A stretch of 64,000 nucleotides of DNA, taken from positions 1,369,001-1,433,000 of the forward strand of contig NZ_CP154874.1 of assembly GCF_041729615.1 (NCBI RefSeq), written 5' to 3'. The position numbers were made by a program, and so were the translations under genes. The notes beneath the pieces are model-generated. The model saw nothing but the letters and a program-made list of their open reading frames with translations, searched no databases and was not told the DNA's origin. Source of the stretch: Pseudomonas alcaligenes. GTDB taxonomy: Bacteria > Pseudomonadota > Gammaproteobacteria > Pseudomonadales > Pseudomonadaceae. Positions 21,935 to 30,404 of this stretch are shown piece after piece. Position 1 is the stretch's first letter, and each line of letters starts with the position of its first letter.

Positions 21935-21964
21935 TTTACACAAAATGCAAATCTTTCGCATTAT
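21935..21964 (+). promoter_or_regulatory. Promoter with Fur-box-like operator upstream of the imelysin cluster
   Basis: TTTACA (21935-21940) and CATTAT (21959-21964) form a plausible promoter with 18-nt spacing. The 19 bases at 21941-21959 match 12 of 19 positions of GATAATGATAATCATTATC by hand count, filling the spacer. Iron repression is inferred. Confidence 0.62.
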
Positions 21965-22025
21965 TGTGCGGTTTTCCAGTGCATTCGCACGGCCTTCCCA
22001 ACACCAAGAAGCTAAGGACTCCGCC

Positions 22026-23354
22026 ATGACTCGCATGCCCCTGGCCACCGCCAGCCTGCTGGCCCTCGCCATTTCCCTCGCCGGCTGCGGCGACGACAAG
22101 CAGGAAGCCGCCGCTCCCCAGGCCAGCGCCCCGGCCGCCGCCAGCAGCGCTCCGGCCAAGGTCGAGGAAACCGCCGCCAAGGCCGTGGTCAGCCACTATG
22201 CCGACCTCGCCCTCGCCGTGTTCAGCGACGCCGCCAGCACCGGCAAGCAGCTGCAGAGCGCCATCGACGCCCTGCTGGCCAACCCCGGCGAAGACACCCT
22301 GAAGGCCGCCAGGCAGGCCTGGCTGGCCGCCCGCGTGCCCTACATGCAGACCGAAGTGTTCCGTTTCGGCAACGCCGTGGTCGATGACTGGGAAGGCCAG
22401 CTCAATGCCTGGCCGCTGGACGAGGGCCTGATCGACTACGTCGCCAAGGACTACCAGCACGCCCTGGGCAACCCCGGCGCCAGCGCCAACATCATCGCCA
22501 ACACCAGCATCCAGGTCGGCGAAGACCAGATCGACGTCAGCGAAATCACTGGCGAGAAGTTGGCCGAGCTGAACGAGCTGGGTGGCTCCGAAGCCAACGT
22601 CGCCACCGGCTACCACGCCATCGAGTTCCTCCTCTGGGGCCAGGACCTCAACGGTACCAACCCGGGTGCCGGCGCGCGTCCGGCCAGCGACTTCCTGGTC
22701 GGCGAAGGTGCCACCGGTGGCAACAATGAACGCCGTCGTGCCTACCTGAAAGCCGCCACCGACCTGCTGGTTGCCGACCTCGACAGCATGGTCGTGCAGT
22801 GGCAGGCCGGCAACGCCGACAACTACCGCGCCAAGCTGGAGGCCGAGCCGGCCGAGAGCGGCCTGCGCAAGATGCTGTTCGGCATGGGCAGCCTGTCCCT
22901 CGGCGAGCTGGCCGGCGAGCGCATGAAGGTCGCCCTGGAAGCCGGCTCCACCGAGGACGAGCACGACTGCTTCAGCGACAACACCCACAACTCGCACTTC
23001 TATAACGGCAAGGGTATCCGCAACGTCTACCTCGGCGAGTACAAGAAGGTCGACGGCACCGTGCTGAGCGGCCCGAGCCTGTCCGCCCTGGTGGCCAAGC
23101 TGGACGCCCAGGCCGACGCCACCCTGAAGGCCGATCTGGAAGCCAGCGAAGCCAGGCTGCAGGCCCTGGTCGACAGCGCCGAGAAGAACAACGTGCACTT
23201 CGACCAGCTGATCGCCGCCGACAACGCCGCCGGCCAGCAGCTGGTGCGCGACGCCATCGCCGCCCTGGTCAAGCAGACCGCCGCCATCGAGAAGGCCTCC
23301 GCCGCTCTGGGCATCAGCGATCTGAACCCGGACACCGCCGATCACCAGTTCTGA
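22026..23354 (+). CDS. icmP: Imelysin-family iron-regulated lipoprotein (IcmP/IrpA-like)
   Basis: This 442-residue imelysin-domain protein is predicted to bind iron or an iron complex in the periplasm or outer membrane. It has a lipobox (ISLAGC), an Ala/Pro spacer, and the family signature GxHxxE as GYHAIEFLLWGQDL (about residue 197). A His/Cys-containing segment EDEHDCFSDNTHNSHFYNG is also conserved. Start ATG at 22026 has TAAGGA upstream and gives a proper signal peptide. It is followed by a terminator but clusters with a di-heme protein and a second imelysin. The P. aeruginosa homologue (PA4370) is reported as a metalloprotease, but members are now mostly seen as iron-uptake proteins. Confidence 0.88.
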   Translation: MTRMPLATASLLALAISLAGCGDDKQEAAAPQASAPAAASSAPAKVEETAAKAVVSHYADLALAVFSDAASTGKQLQSAIDALLANPGEDTLKAARQAWLAARVPYMQTEVFRFGNAVVDDWEGQLNAWPLDEGLIDYVAKDYQHALGNPGASANIIANTSIQVGEDQIDVSEITGEKLAELNELGGSEANVATGYHAIEFLLWGQDLNGTNPGAGARPASDFLVGEGATGGNNERRRAYLKAATDLLVADLDSMVVQWQAGNADNYRAKLEAEPAESGLRKMLFGMGSLSLGELAGERMKVALEAGSTEDEHDCFSDNTHNSHFYNGKGIRNVYLGEYKKVDGTVLSGPSLSALVAKLDAQADATLKADLEASEARLQALVDSAEKNNVHFDQLIAADNAAGQQLVRDAIAALVKQTAAIEKASAALGISDLNPDTADHQF

Positions 23355-23375
23355 TACCCGCAGAGCTGTCCAGGA

Positions 23376-23406
23376 CGGATGCGCCCACAAGGCGCATCCG
23401 TTTTTT
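23376..23406 (+). terminator. Intrinsic terminator of icmP
   Basis: CGGATGCGCC pairs with GGCGCATCCG around a 5-nt loop and is followed by TTTTTT. Confidence 0.95.
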
Positions 23407-23480
23407 ATTGCTGTCCGCGCCAGGCACGCGCGGGAAATGCTCCCGGCGGCTTGGCGTGGCCGCGACAATCCGCCCCTTTC

Positions 23481-23499
23481 GCAAATGCTAATTCCTCTT
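23481..23499 (+). promoter_or_regulatory. Weak Fur-box candidate upstream of the di-heme gene
   Basis: By hand, 11 of 19 positions match GATAATGATAATCATTATC, about 60 nt before the ATG. It would explain joint iron control with icmP despite the terminator between them. Confidence 0.4.
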
Positions 23500-23558
23500 A
23501 TTCGAACTCCATTAGCCTGCTAAGATTGCCCGCCTGATCGACTGCCGGGTGAGTTCCG

Positions 23559-24971
23559 ATGTCCTCCACGCTGCGCTTTTGCCTATTGCCGCTGGCCTTC
23601 GCCCTGGCGGCCTGCGAGCGCACGCCGGCGCCGGCCGAGCCCGGCGAAGCCCTGTCGGGCGGTGCCACCACGGTGCGCCAGAGCGACCACAACGCCTTCT
23701 CCCTGCCCTCGGCCAACCTGGCCCCTTCGCGCCGCCTCGACTTCGCCGTGGGCAACAGCTTCTTCCGCAATCCCTGGGTGATCGCGCCCTCCACCACCAC
23801 CGCGCGAGACGGCCTGGGCCCGCTGTTCAACACCAACGCCTGCCAGAACTGCCATATCAAGGACGGCCGTGGCCATCCGCCGGCGGCCGACGCCGTCAGC
23901 GCCGTGTCCATGCTGGTGCGCCTGTCGATCCCCGGTGACGACTCGCCGGCCCACACCGAGCTGCGCCGGCGCCTGGGCGTGGTGCCCGAGCCGGTCTACG
24001 GCGGGCAGCTGCAGGACATGGGCAATCCCGGCCATGCTCCCGAAGGCCGGGTACGGGTGAGCTACGAGAGCGTGCCGGTGCGCTTCGCCGATGGCACGCG
24101 GGTCGAGCTGCGCAAGCCGCGCCTGCAGATCGACCGCCTGGGCTATGGCGAGCTGCGCCCGGATACCCTGTTCTCCGCGCGGGTGGCGCCGCCGATGATC
24201 GGCCTGGGCCTGCTCGAGGCGATTCCCGAGGCAGCGATCCTGGCCAATGCCGACCCCGATGACCGCGACGGCGACGGCATCCGCGGCGTGCCCAACCGGG
24301 TCTGGGACGATGCCCGCGGCGCCACGGTGCTCGGCCGCTTCGGCTGGAAGGCCGGCCAGCCCAACCTCAGCCAGCAGAACGCCCACGCCTTCTCCGGCGA
24401 CCTCGGCCTGACCACCACCCTGCTGCCGCGCGACGACTGCAGCCCGGCGCAGGTCGACTGCCGCGCCACGGCGCCTGGCGGCAGCCCGGAGGTGAGCGAC
24501 AAAATTCTCGCCAGCGTGCTGTTCTACAGCCGCAACCTGGCCGTGCCGGCCCGCCGCGGCGTGGACCGGCTGGACGTGCGCCGTGGCAAGCAGCTGTTCA
24601 TGGATGCCGGCTGCGCCCAGTGCCACACCCCGAGCTTCGTCACCGCCGCCGACGCCGCCGAGCCGGAGCTGGCCCGGCAGACCATCCGCCCCTACACCGA
24701 CCTGCTGTTGCACGACATGGGCGAGGGCCTGGCCGACGACCGCCCCGAGTTCCTCGCCAGCGGCCGCCAGTGGCGCACCGCGCCGCTGTGGGGCATCGGC
24801 CTGACCGAGGCGGTCAACGGCCACACCCAGCTCCTCCACGACGGCCGCGCGCGCAACCTACTGGAAGCCATCCTCTGGCACGGCGGCGAAGCGCAGCGTG
24901 CCAGACAGGCCGTACTCGAATTCGATGCCGGCGAGCGCGACGCGCTGCTGGCCTTCCTCAACTCCCTGTAA
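23559..24971 (+). CDS. Di-heme c-type cytochrome, DUF1111 'thiol oxidoreductase' family lipoprotein
   Basis: This 470-residue protein has a lipobox (FALAAC), two CxxCH heme sites (NACQNCH near residue 105, GCAQCH near 352) and the family motifs FRNPWVIAPSTTTARDGLGPLFN and LLHDMGEGLADDRPE. DUF1111 proteins are related to di-heme peroxidases (MauG/CcpA-like); the 'thiol oxidoreductase' name rests on little evidence. It is followed after 10 nt by an imelysin-like gene, so a role in periplasmic iron redox chemistry is inferred, possibly supplying the oxidation state needed by imelysin. Confidence 0.88.
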   Translation: MSSTLRFCLLPLAFALAACERTPAPAEPGEALSGGATTVRQSDHNAFSLPSANLAPSRRLDFAVGNSFFRNPWVIAPSTTTARDGLGPLFNTNACQNCHIKDGRGHPPAADAVSAVSMLVRLSIPGDDSPAHTELRRRLGVVPEPVYGGQLQDMGNPGHAPEGRVRVSYESVPVRFADGTRVELRKPRLQIDRLGYGELRPDTLFSARVAPPMIGLGLLEAIPEAAILANADPDDRDGDGIRGVPNRVWDDARGATVLGRFGWKAGQPNLSQQNAHAFSGDLGLTTTLLPRDDCSPAQVDCRATAPGGSPEVSDKILASVLFYSRNLAVPARRGVDRLDVRRGKQLFMDAGCAQCHTPSFVTAADAAEPELARQTIRPYTDLLLHDMGEGLADDRPEFLASGRQWRTAPLWGIGLTEAVNGHTQLLHDGRARNLLEAILWHGGEAQRARQAVLEFDAGERDALLAFLNSL

Positions 24972-24981
24972 GGAGTCCGGC

Positions 24982-26043
24982 ATGATCCGTTCGCCCCTCG
25001 CCATCGCCCTGCTCGCCCTCGGCCTCACCGCCTGCGGCCCGCAGGACCCGCAACAGCAGGCCAGCGCCGCCCTGGTCGACGGCGTGCTGCTGCCGGCCTA
25101 CAGCGCCTGGCACCAGTCCAACCAGCAACTGGCCGAGAGCGCCGCGGCCTTCTGCGCCGGCAACCAGGACCTCGGTGCCACCCAGCAGGCCTTCCTCGCC
25201 GATGTCGCCAGCTGGGCTGCCCTGCAGCCGCTGCTGGTGGGCCCGCTGGCCGAAGGCAACCGCGCCTGGCAGGTACAGTTCTGGCCGGACAAGAAGAACC
25301 TGGTGCAGCGCCAGGTCGAGGCCCTGCTCAACAGCAAGCCACAGCTGACCCGGGCCGACCTGGACCAGGCCAGCGTGGTGGTACAGGGCCTGAGCGCCTA
25401 CGAGTACGTGCTCTTCGATGCCGCCATCGACCTAGCCGACGCCGCCCAGAAAGCGCGCTACTGCCCGCTGCTGGTGAGCATCGGTGCGCACCAGCAGCAG
25501 CTGTCCGGCGACATCCTCGCCCAGTGGCAGGGCGATGCCGGCATGGCCAGCCAGCTGCGTGAATTCCCCAACCCCCGTTATGCCGATTCGCAGGAGGCGC
25601 TGGCGGAACTGCTGCGCGCCCAGGTCAACGCCCTCGACGGCATGAAGAAGAAGCTCGGCGCCGCCCTCGGCCGGCAGAGCAAGGGCCTGCCGCAGCCATA
25701 CCAGGCCGAGTTCTGGCGCAGCAACGCCAGCCTGGCCAGCCTCGCCGCCAGCCTGGCCAGCGCCGAGCGCGTCTGGCTGGGGGCCAACAACGACGGCATG
25801 CGCACGCTGCTCAGCACCGAACAGGCCGAGCTGGCCACCCGCCTCGACCAGCAGTACGCCGCCACCCGCCAGCAGCTGGCCACCCTGCAGCGCCCGCTCG
25901 GCGAGCTGCTGAGCGAGGAGGCCGGCCGCGCCGAGCTGAACGCCTTCTACGACAGCCTCAACGCCCTGCACCGCCTGCACGAGAGCGAGCTGGCCAAGCT
26001 GCTCGGCATCCAGCTGGGCTTCAATGCCCACGATGGTGACTGA
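24982..26043 (+). CDS. Second imelysin-like lipoprotein with altered GxHxxE motif
   Basis: The 353-residue protein has a lipobox (LGLTAC) and an imelysin-like helical fold (WASLQP-type segment VASWAALQPLLVGPLAEGNRAW; QPYQAEFWRSNASLASLAAS). At the position of the family GxHxxE motif it reads GLSAYEYVLFD, so the His is replaced by Ser; such variants form a separate imelysin-like group. The SD AAGGAG overlaps the preceding stop (TAAGGAG), and DUF1513 begins directly at its own stop, so 23559-27138 reads as one operon. Confidence 0.85.
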   Translation: MIRSPLAIALLALGLTACGPQDPQQQASAALVDGVLLPAYSAWHQSNQQLAESAAAFCAGNQDLGATQQAFLADVASWAALQPLLVGPLAEGNRAWQVQFWPDKKNLVQRQVEALLNSKPQLTRADLDQASVVVQGLSAYEYVLFDAAIDLADAAQKARYCPLLVSIGAHQQQLSGDILAQWQGDAGMASQLREFPNPRYADSQEALAELLRAQVNALDGMKKKLGAALGRQSKGLPQPYQAEFWRSNASLASLAASLASAERVWLGANNDGMRTLLSTEQAELATRLDQQYAATRQQLATLQRPLGELLSEEAGRAELNAFYDSLNALHRLHESELAKLLGIQLGFNAHDGD

Positions 26044-27138
26044 ATGCAGCGCAGAACCTTACTCGGCCTCGGTGGCCTGGGCCTGGCCGCCACCGCATTC
26101 GGCGGCTGGAAGCTGATCGGCCACGGCCCCCAGCCGCTGCTGCTGTCGGCCCGCGACGATGGCGACGGCCAGCACTATGCGGTCGGCTACCGGCTGGACG
26201 GCAGCAAGGCCTTCGCCACCCGCGTGGCCGAGCGCTGCCACGACGTGGTGCCGCACCCCGGCCTGCCGCTGGCGGTGTTCGTCGGCCGCCGCCCGAGCCG
26301 CGAAAGCTACCTGATCGACACCCGCGACGGCCGCCTGCTGCAGACCCTGGCCTCGCCCGCTGACCGCCACTTCTACGGCCACGGCCTGTTCCACCACAGC
26401 GGCGAGTGGTTCTACAGCACCGAGAACGACACCGCCGAGCCCGGCCGTGGCGTGCTCGGCGTGTATCGCCTGCAGGACAACCAGCTGCAGCGCGTCGGCG
26501 AACACTCGAGCCACGGCGTCGGACCGCACCAGCTGCTGTGGCTGCCCGGCGGCGAAAGCCTGGTGGTGGCCAACGGCGGCATCCGCACCGAGGCCGACAG
26601 CCGGGTGATGATGAACCTCGACGCCATGGAGCCGAGCCTGGTGCTGATGCGCCGCGATGGCAGCCTGATCAGCAAGGAACAGTTGCCGCAGCGGATGAAC
26701 AGCGTGCGTCACCTGGCCGTGGCCGCCGACGGCACCATCGTCTCCGGCCAGCAGTACGAGGGTGATCCGCAGGACAGCGTGCCGCTGCTGGCGATCAAGC
26801 GCCCCGGCCTGGCCTTCCAGCCCTTCCCCCTGGGCGAAGCGCAGCGCGCGGCAATGAACCAGTACACCGCCAGCCTGGCCATCCACGACGAGCTGCGCCT
26901 GCTGGCGCTGACCGCGCCGCGCGGCAACCGCTTCTTCATCTGGCACCTGGACAGCGCCGAGCTGCTGCTCGACGCCCCGCTGCCGGACTGCGCCGGCGTC
27001 GGGGCGGTGGCGGACGGCTTCGTGGTCACCTCCGGGCAGGGTCGCTGCCGCCTGTACCGCTGCCACGGCGAGCGCATCACCGCCGAGCCGCTGCAGCTAC
27101 CAGCCGGACTCTGGGACAACCACCTGCGCCTGGCCTGA
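26044..27138 (+). CDS. DUF1513 beta-propeller-like protein with Tat-type leader
   Basis: This 364-residue protein begins MQRRTLLGLGGLGLAATAFGG, a twin-arginine-like signal. The body has repeated short beta motifs expected of a propeller (HPGLPLAVFVGRRP, HGLFHHSGEWFYSTEND, GPHQLLWLPGGESLVVANGG). The family is annotated only as DUF1513 and travels with imelysins and DUF1111 proteins. The ATG directly follows the preceding stop. Tat export suggests that it folds or binds a cofactor before export; its function is unknown. Confidence 0.87.
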   Translation: MQRRTLLGLGGLGLAATAFGGWKLIGHGPQPLLLSARDDGDGQHYAVGYRLDGSKAFATRVAERCHDVVPHPGLPLAVFVGRRPSRESYLIDTRDGRLLQTLASPADRHFYGHGLFHHSGEWFYSTENDTAEPGRGVLGVYRLQDNQLQRVGEHSSHGVGPHQLLWLPGGESLVVANGGIRTEADSRVMMNLDAMEPSLVLMRRDGSLISKEQLPQRMNSVRHLAVAADGTIVSGQQYEGDPQDSVPLLAIKRPGLAFQPFPLGEAQRAAMNQYTASLAIHDELRLLALTAPRGNRFFIWHLDSAELLLDAPLPDCAGVGAVADGFVVTSGQGRCRLYRCHGERITAEPLQLPAGLWDNHLRLA

Positions 27139-27176
27139 AAGCACCGCTGCAGAGAGGAAAATACCGGCCAATGGCT

Positions 27177-27202
27177 TAAGGCCAGCAGTCCGCTGCCGAC
27201 CT
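27177..27202 (+). promoter_or_regulatory. Possible sigma-28 (FliA) promoter of the chemoreceptor gene
   Basis: TAAG, 14 nt, then GCCGACCT resembles the FliA consensus TAAA-N15-GCCGATAA, one base short in spacing. Chemoreceptor genes are often FliA-dependent. TATACT at 27202-27207 offers an alternative sigma-70 -10 box. Confidence 0.35.
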
Positions 27203-27324
27203 ATACTGCAACAGGCAGCATCAGCCACTGTCACCGGCCTGTCATTGCCGGCGGATAGGGATATCCGCAATTCCGCCGCCCACTCGTGTGGCGGAGGGTT
27301 ACTACCCGCCAAGAGGTCCTCCCC

Positions 27325-28950
27325 ATGTTTCTGCAAAAATCCCTGCGTGCGCAGATCCTCGCCCTGCTCGGCGGCAGCCTGGCCCTGATCCTGATCACCG
27401 CCCTGGCCTGCTTCAGCTTCCTTTCCGGCGGCCTGCAGGCCTATCGCGGCCTGCTCGAGGGACCGCTGGAAGCCTCCCGGCTGATCGACTCGGCCAACGT
27501 CGAATTCAAGATCCAGGTGCAGGAGTGGAAGAACGTCCTGCTGCGCGGCCAGGACAGCGACAGCCTGAACAAGTACTGGGGCCAGTTCGAGGCCCAGGAG
27601 CGCAAGGTGCAGGACATCCTCGGCGAACTCTCCACCCTGGCCAGTGGCGATGCCGCCCTGAAGAGCCAGGTCGAGCGCCTGCGCAGCGAGCACCAGACCC
27701 TCGGCGCCAACTACCGCAAGGGCCGCGACGCCTTCGTCGCCGCCGGCGGCGATGCCAAGGCCGGCGATGCCGCGGTCAAGGGCATCGACCGCGCCGCCAG
27801 CGAACAGATGAGTGTGCTGGTCGACCAGCTGCATGCGCTGAGCCTGGAGCAGGCCGCGCAGATCAACGCCGGCGCCGAACGCACCATTCTGCTCGGCACC
27901 CTGGTCATGCTGGCCGCCAGCGTGGTGATCGCCCTGTTCAGCCTGTGGCTGGTCAACCGCCACCTGATCATCCCGATCCGCCATCTGATCAACCATGTCG
28001 ACCAGCTCAGCCACGGCCGCTTCGGCCAGCGCGTCGAGGTTGCCCGCAAGGACGAGCTGGGCATGCTGGCCCGTGCCGCCAATACCCTGCGCGACTTCCT
28101 CGCCAGCACCACCGAGAGCCTGCGCCTGAGCAGCGGCAACCTGGACAGTGCCAGCGGCGAGCTGAACCAGATCGCCTCGCGCATGACCCTGGGCATCAAC
28201 GAGCAGTTCGAGCGTACCGATCAGGTCGCCACCGCCATGCACGAGATGTCCGCCACCGCCCAGGAAGTGGCGCGCCACGCCGCCGAGGCCGCGCATGCCG
28301 CCGACGACGCCGACAGCTCGGCGCGCCAGGGCGGCAAGGTGATGGCGTCGACCATCCAGACCATCACCGGCATGCGCGGCGAGATCGCCAACACCGCCGA
28401 GGTGATCCGTCGCCTGGAGGCCGACAGTGGGCGCATCGGCAAGGTGCTGGAAGTGATCCGCGGCATCGCCGAGCAGACCAACCTGCTCGCCCTCAACGCC
28501 GCCATCGAGGCCGCCCGTGCCGGCGAGCAGGGCCGCGGCTTCGCCGTGGTGGCCGACGAGGTGCGCCACCTGGCCCAGCGCACCGCCGAGTCCACCGCCG
28601 AGATCAACCAGATCATCGATACCGTGCAGACCGGCGCGCTGAACGCCGTGCGCGCCATCGAGAGCGGGCAGAGCCGCAGCGAGGAAGGCGTGACCCAGGT
28701 GACCGAGGCCGGTGCCATGCTCGAGCGCATCACCGGCGCGGTGGAGGCGATCCGCGACATGAACCGGCAGATCGCCACCGCCGCCGAGGAGCAGACCTCG
28801 GTGGCCGAGGACATCTCGCGCAACCTTACCGAGATCACCGCCATCGCCAGCGCCAACCAGGAAAACGTCGAGCGCACCCAGGCCGCCAGCCACACCCTGC
28901 GCAGCCTGTCCGGCGAACTGAATGAAGTGACCCAGCGCCTGGGCGCCTGA
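27325..28950 (+). CDS. Methyl-accepting chemotaxis protein
   Basis: The 541-residue receptor has membrane helix 1 (about 10-33), a periplasmic helical-bundle ligand domain (about 34-190), helix 2 ([21 protein letters not shown], about 192-212), a HAMP domain ([18 protein letters not shown] onward) and a cytoplasmic signalling domain with the hairpin tip [20 protein letters not shown] followed by [20 protein letters not shown]. Start 27325 is the ATG giving a normal leader ([12 protein letters not shown]). There is no C-terminal CheR-binding pentapeptide. The ligand is unknown. Confidence 0.94.
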   Translation: MFLQKSLRAQILALLGGSLALILITALACFSFLSGGLQAYRGLLEGPLEASRLIDSANVEFKIQVQEWKNVLLRGQDSDSLNKYWGQFEAQERKVQDILGELSTLASGDAALKSQVERLRSEHQTLGANYRKGRDAFVAAGGDAKAGDAAVKGIDRAASEQMSVLVDQLHALSLEQAAQINAGAERTILLGTLVMLAASVVIALFSLWLVNRHLIIPIRHLINHVDQLSHGRFGQRVEVARKDELGMLARAANTLRDFLASTTESLRLSSGNLDSASGELNQIASRMTLGINEQFERTDQVATAMHEMSATAQEVARHAAEAAHAADDADSSARQGGKVMASTIQTITGMRGEIANTAEVIRRLEADSGRIGKVLEVIRGIAEQTNLLALNAAIEAARAGEQGRGFAVVADEVRHLAQRTAESTAEINQIIDTVQTGALNAVRAIESGQSRSEEGVTQVTEAGAMLERITGAVEAIRDMNRQIATAAEEQTSVAEDISRNLTEITAIASANQENVERTQAASHTLRSLSGELNEVTQRLGA

Positions 28951-28958
28951 AGCAAGAC

Positions 28959-28979
28959 GCCCCGGCGCAAGTCCGGGGC
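28959..28979 (+). other. GC-rich stem-loop after the chemoreceptor gene
   Basis: GCCCCGG and CCGGGGC pair around a 7-nt loop, 9 nt past the stop. No T-tract follows, so termination is uncertain. The rest of the gap to 29162 holds only the palindrome at 29086-29098 and a T-run. Confidence 0.4.
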
Positions 28980-29085
28980 ATCGGTGACACAGAATGGTCG
29001 CGAAAATGCGGCCATCTGTGCGGTTTGCGCGACAAACCGTTGCGCGATAATGCATCGGCAACCTTTTGCAAATGGGTTTTTTTGA

Positions 29086-29098
29086 CTTGACCGTCAAG
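29086..29098 (+). promoter_or_regulatory. Palindromic operator candidate upstream of the RND pump genes
   Basis: CTTGAC-C-GTCAAG is a perfect 13-bp palindrome, 65 nt before the start of the adaptor gene. TTGAC/GTCAA half-sites are common for TetR-family repressors, but no regulator gene is nearby. A TTGACT within the same stretch could also be a -35 element. Confidence 0.5.
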
Positions 29099-29162
29099 CG
29101 GTACTAACGTGCCCGCTTCGCCTATTCCCAGGCCACTCCCTGACCTGCCAAGGAACCGGAAT

Positions 29163-30314
29163 ATGTTGCTCCGCCGCATGCTCATCATGCTGGGCGTCGT
29201 ACTCGTCGTGGTGCTCGCCCTCGCCGCCTACAAAGGCTTCTCCATCTATCAGCAGATCCAGATGTTCTCGGCGCCGCAGCCGGCCATCAGCGTGTCCGCC
29301 GCCCGTGCCGAGACCCTGAACTGGCAGAGCCGCCTACCGGCGATCGGCACGCTCAAGGCCTTTCAGGGCGTGGACCTGACCGCCGAGGTGCAAGGCACGG
29401 TCAAGGAAGTGCTGTTCCAGTCCGGCGAGAAGGTCGCCCTCGGCCAGCCGCTGCTGCAGCTGGACAGCGAAGTCGAGCGCGCCATCCTCGCCACCGCCGA
29501 GGCGGTGCGCGCCCTGGCCCGCGTCGAATACCAGCGCGGGCAGGACCTGATCAAGCGTCAGGCCATCTCCAAGAGCGAGTTCGACCGTCTCAATGCCGAG
29601 CTGCTCAAGGCCGAGGCCAGCGTCACCCAGCTCAAGGCCGAGCTGGACAAGAAACGCATCCTCGCGCCCTTCGCCGGCACCATCGGCATCCGCCAGGTGG
29701 ACGTCGGTGACTACCTGAGCCCCGGCACCTCTTTCGCCACCCTGCAGGATCTGTCCAGGCTGTACGTCGACTTCTTCCTGCCGGAGCAGGCCTACCCGCA
29801 GCTGGCCATCGGCCAGCGCGTGAGCCTGTCCGTGGCGGCCTACCCCGGCGAGGTGTTCGAGGGCGAGATCAGCGCGCTCAACCCCAAGGTCGAGGAAACC
29901 ACCCGCAACGTGCAGGTCCGCGCCATGCTGGCCAATCCGGACAGCAAACTGCTGCCGGGCATGTTCGCCAACCTGGACGTGCTGCTACCCGGCGACAAAC
30001 CACAGGTGGTGGTGCCGGAAACCGCGATCACCTACACCCTGTACGGCAATTCGGTGTACGTGATCGGCGAGAAGAAGGACGACCAGGGCCAGGTGGTGAA
30101 AGACGACCAAGGCCAGCCCCAGCTGGTGGTGGAACGCCGCTTCGTAGAGACCGGCGAGCGCCGCGATGGCCAGGTTCTGATCCGCAAGGGCCTGCAGGCC
30201 GGCGAGCAGGTGGTCACCGCCGGCCAGCTCAAGCTGGACAACGGCGCCCACGTCAAGGTGATCGACGACCAGGCCCTGGAGCGCCAGAGCGCCCCGGCAC
30301 CAGCCGCCCCGTAA
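29163..30314 (+). CDS. RND efflux periplasmic adaptor subunit (MexV-like)
   Basis: The 383-residue adaptor has an N-terminal membrane anchor (LLRRMLIMLGVVLVVVLALA), a lipoyl domain (QGVDLTAEVQGTVKEVLFQSGEK; KKRILAPFAGTIGIRQVDVGD) split by a helical hairpin (about 115-165), a beta-barrel domain and a membrane-proximal domain. The start at 29163 has AAGGA 8 nt upstream. It forms a unit with the pump gene 90 nt downstream. Gene order and sequence agree with MexV/MexW of P. aeruginosa; the substrate range cannot be read from sequence. Confidence 0.9.
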   Translation: MLLRRMLIMLGVVLVVVLALAAYKGFSIYQQIQMFSAPQPAISVSAARAETLNWQSRLPAIGTLKAFQGVDLTAEVQGTVKEVLFQSGEKVALGQPLLQLDSEVERAILATAEAVRALARVEYQRGQDLIKRQAISKSEFDRLNAELLKAEASVTQLKAELDKKRILAPFAGTIGIRQVDVGDYLSPGTSFATLQDLSRLYVDFFLPEQAYPQLAIGQRVSLSVAAYPGEVFEGEISALNPKVEETTRNVQVRAMLANPDSKLLPGMFANLDVLLPGDKPQVVVPETAITYTLYGNSVYVIGEKKDDQGQVVKDDQGQPQLVVERRFVETGERRDGQVLIRKGLQAGEQVVTAGQLKLDNGAHVKVIDDQALERQSAPAPAAP

Positions 30315-30404
30315 GAGTCCCGGCGCCGGCCGGCTCCACCGGGGCCGGCCAGGCGCGTGACCCGCAGTTTCACCGGCCGCCCCGCGGCAGCCAAGGAATT
30401 CGTT

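Noticed and set aside
27097..29097. 666-codon minus-strand and 545-codon plus-strand frames over the chemoreceptor gene
   Set aside because: Both are out-of-frame readings of a full MCP gene, dominated by Gly/Ala/Arg/His repeats.
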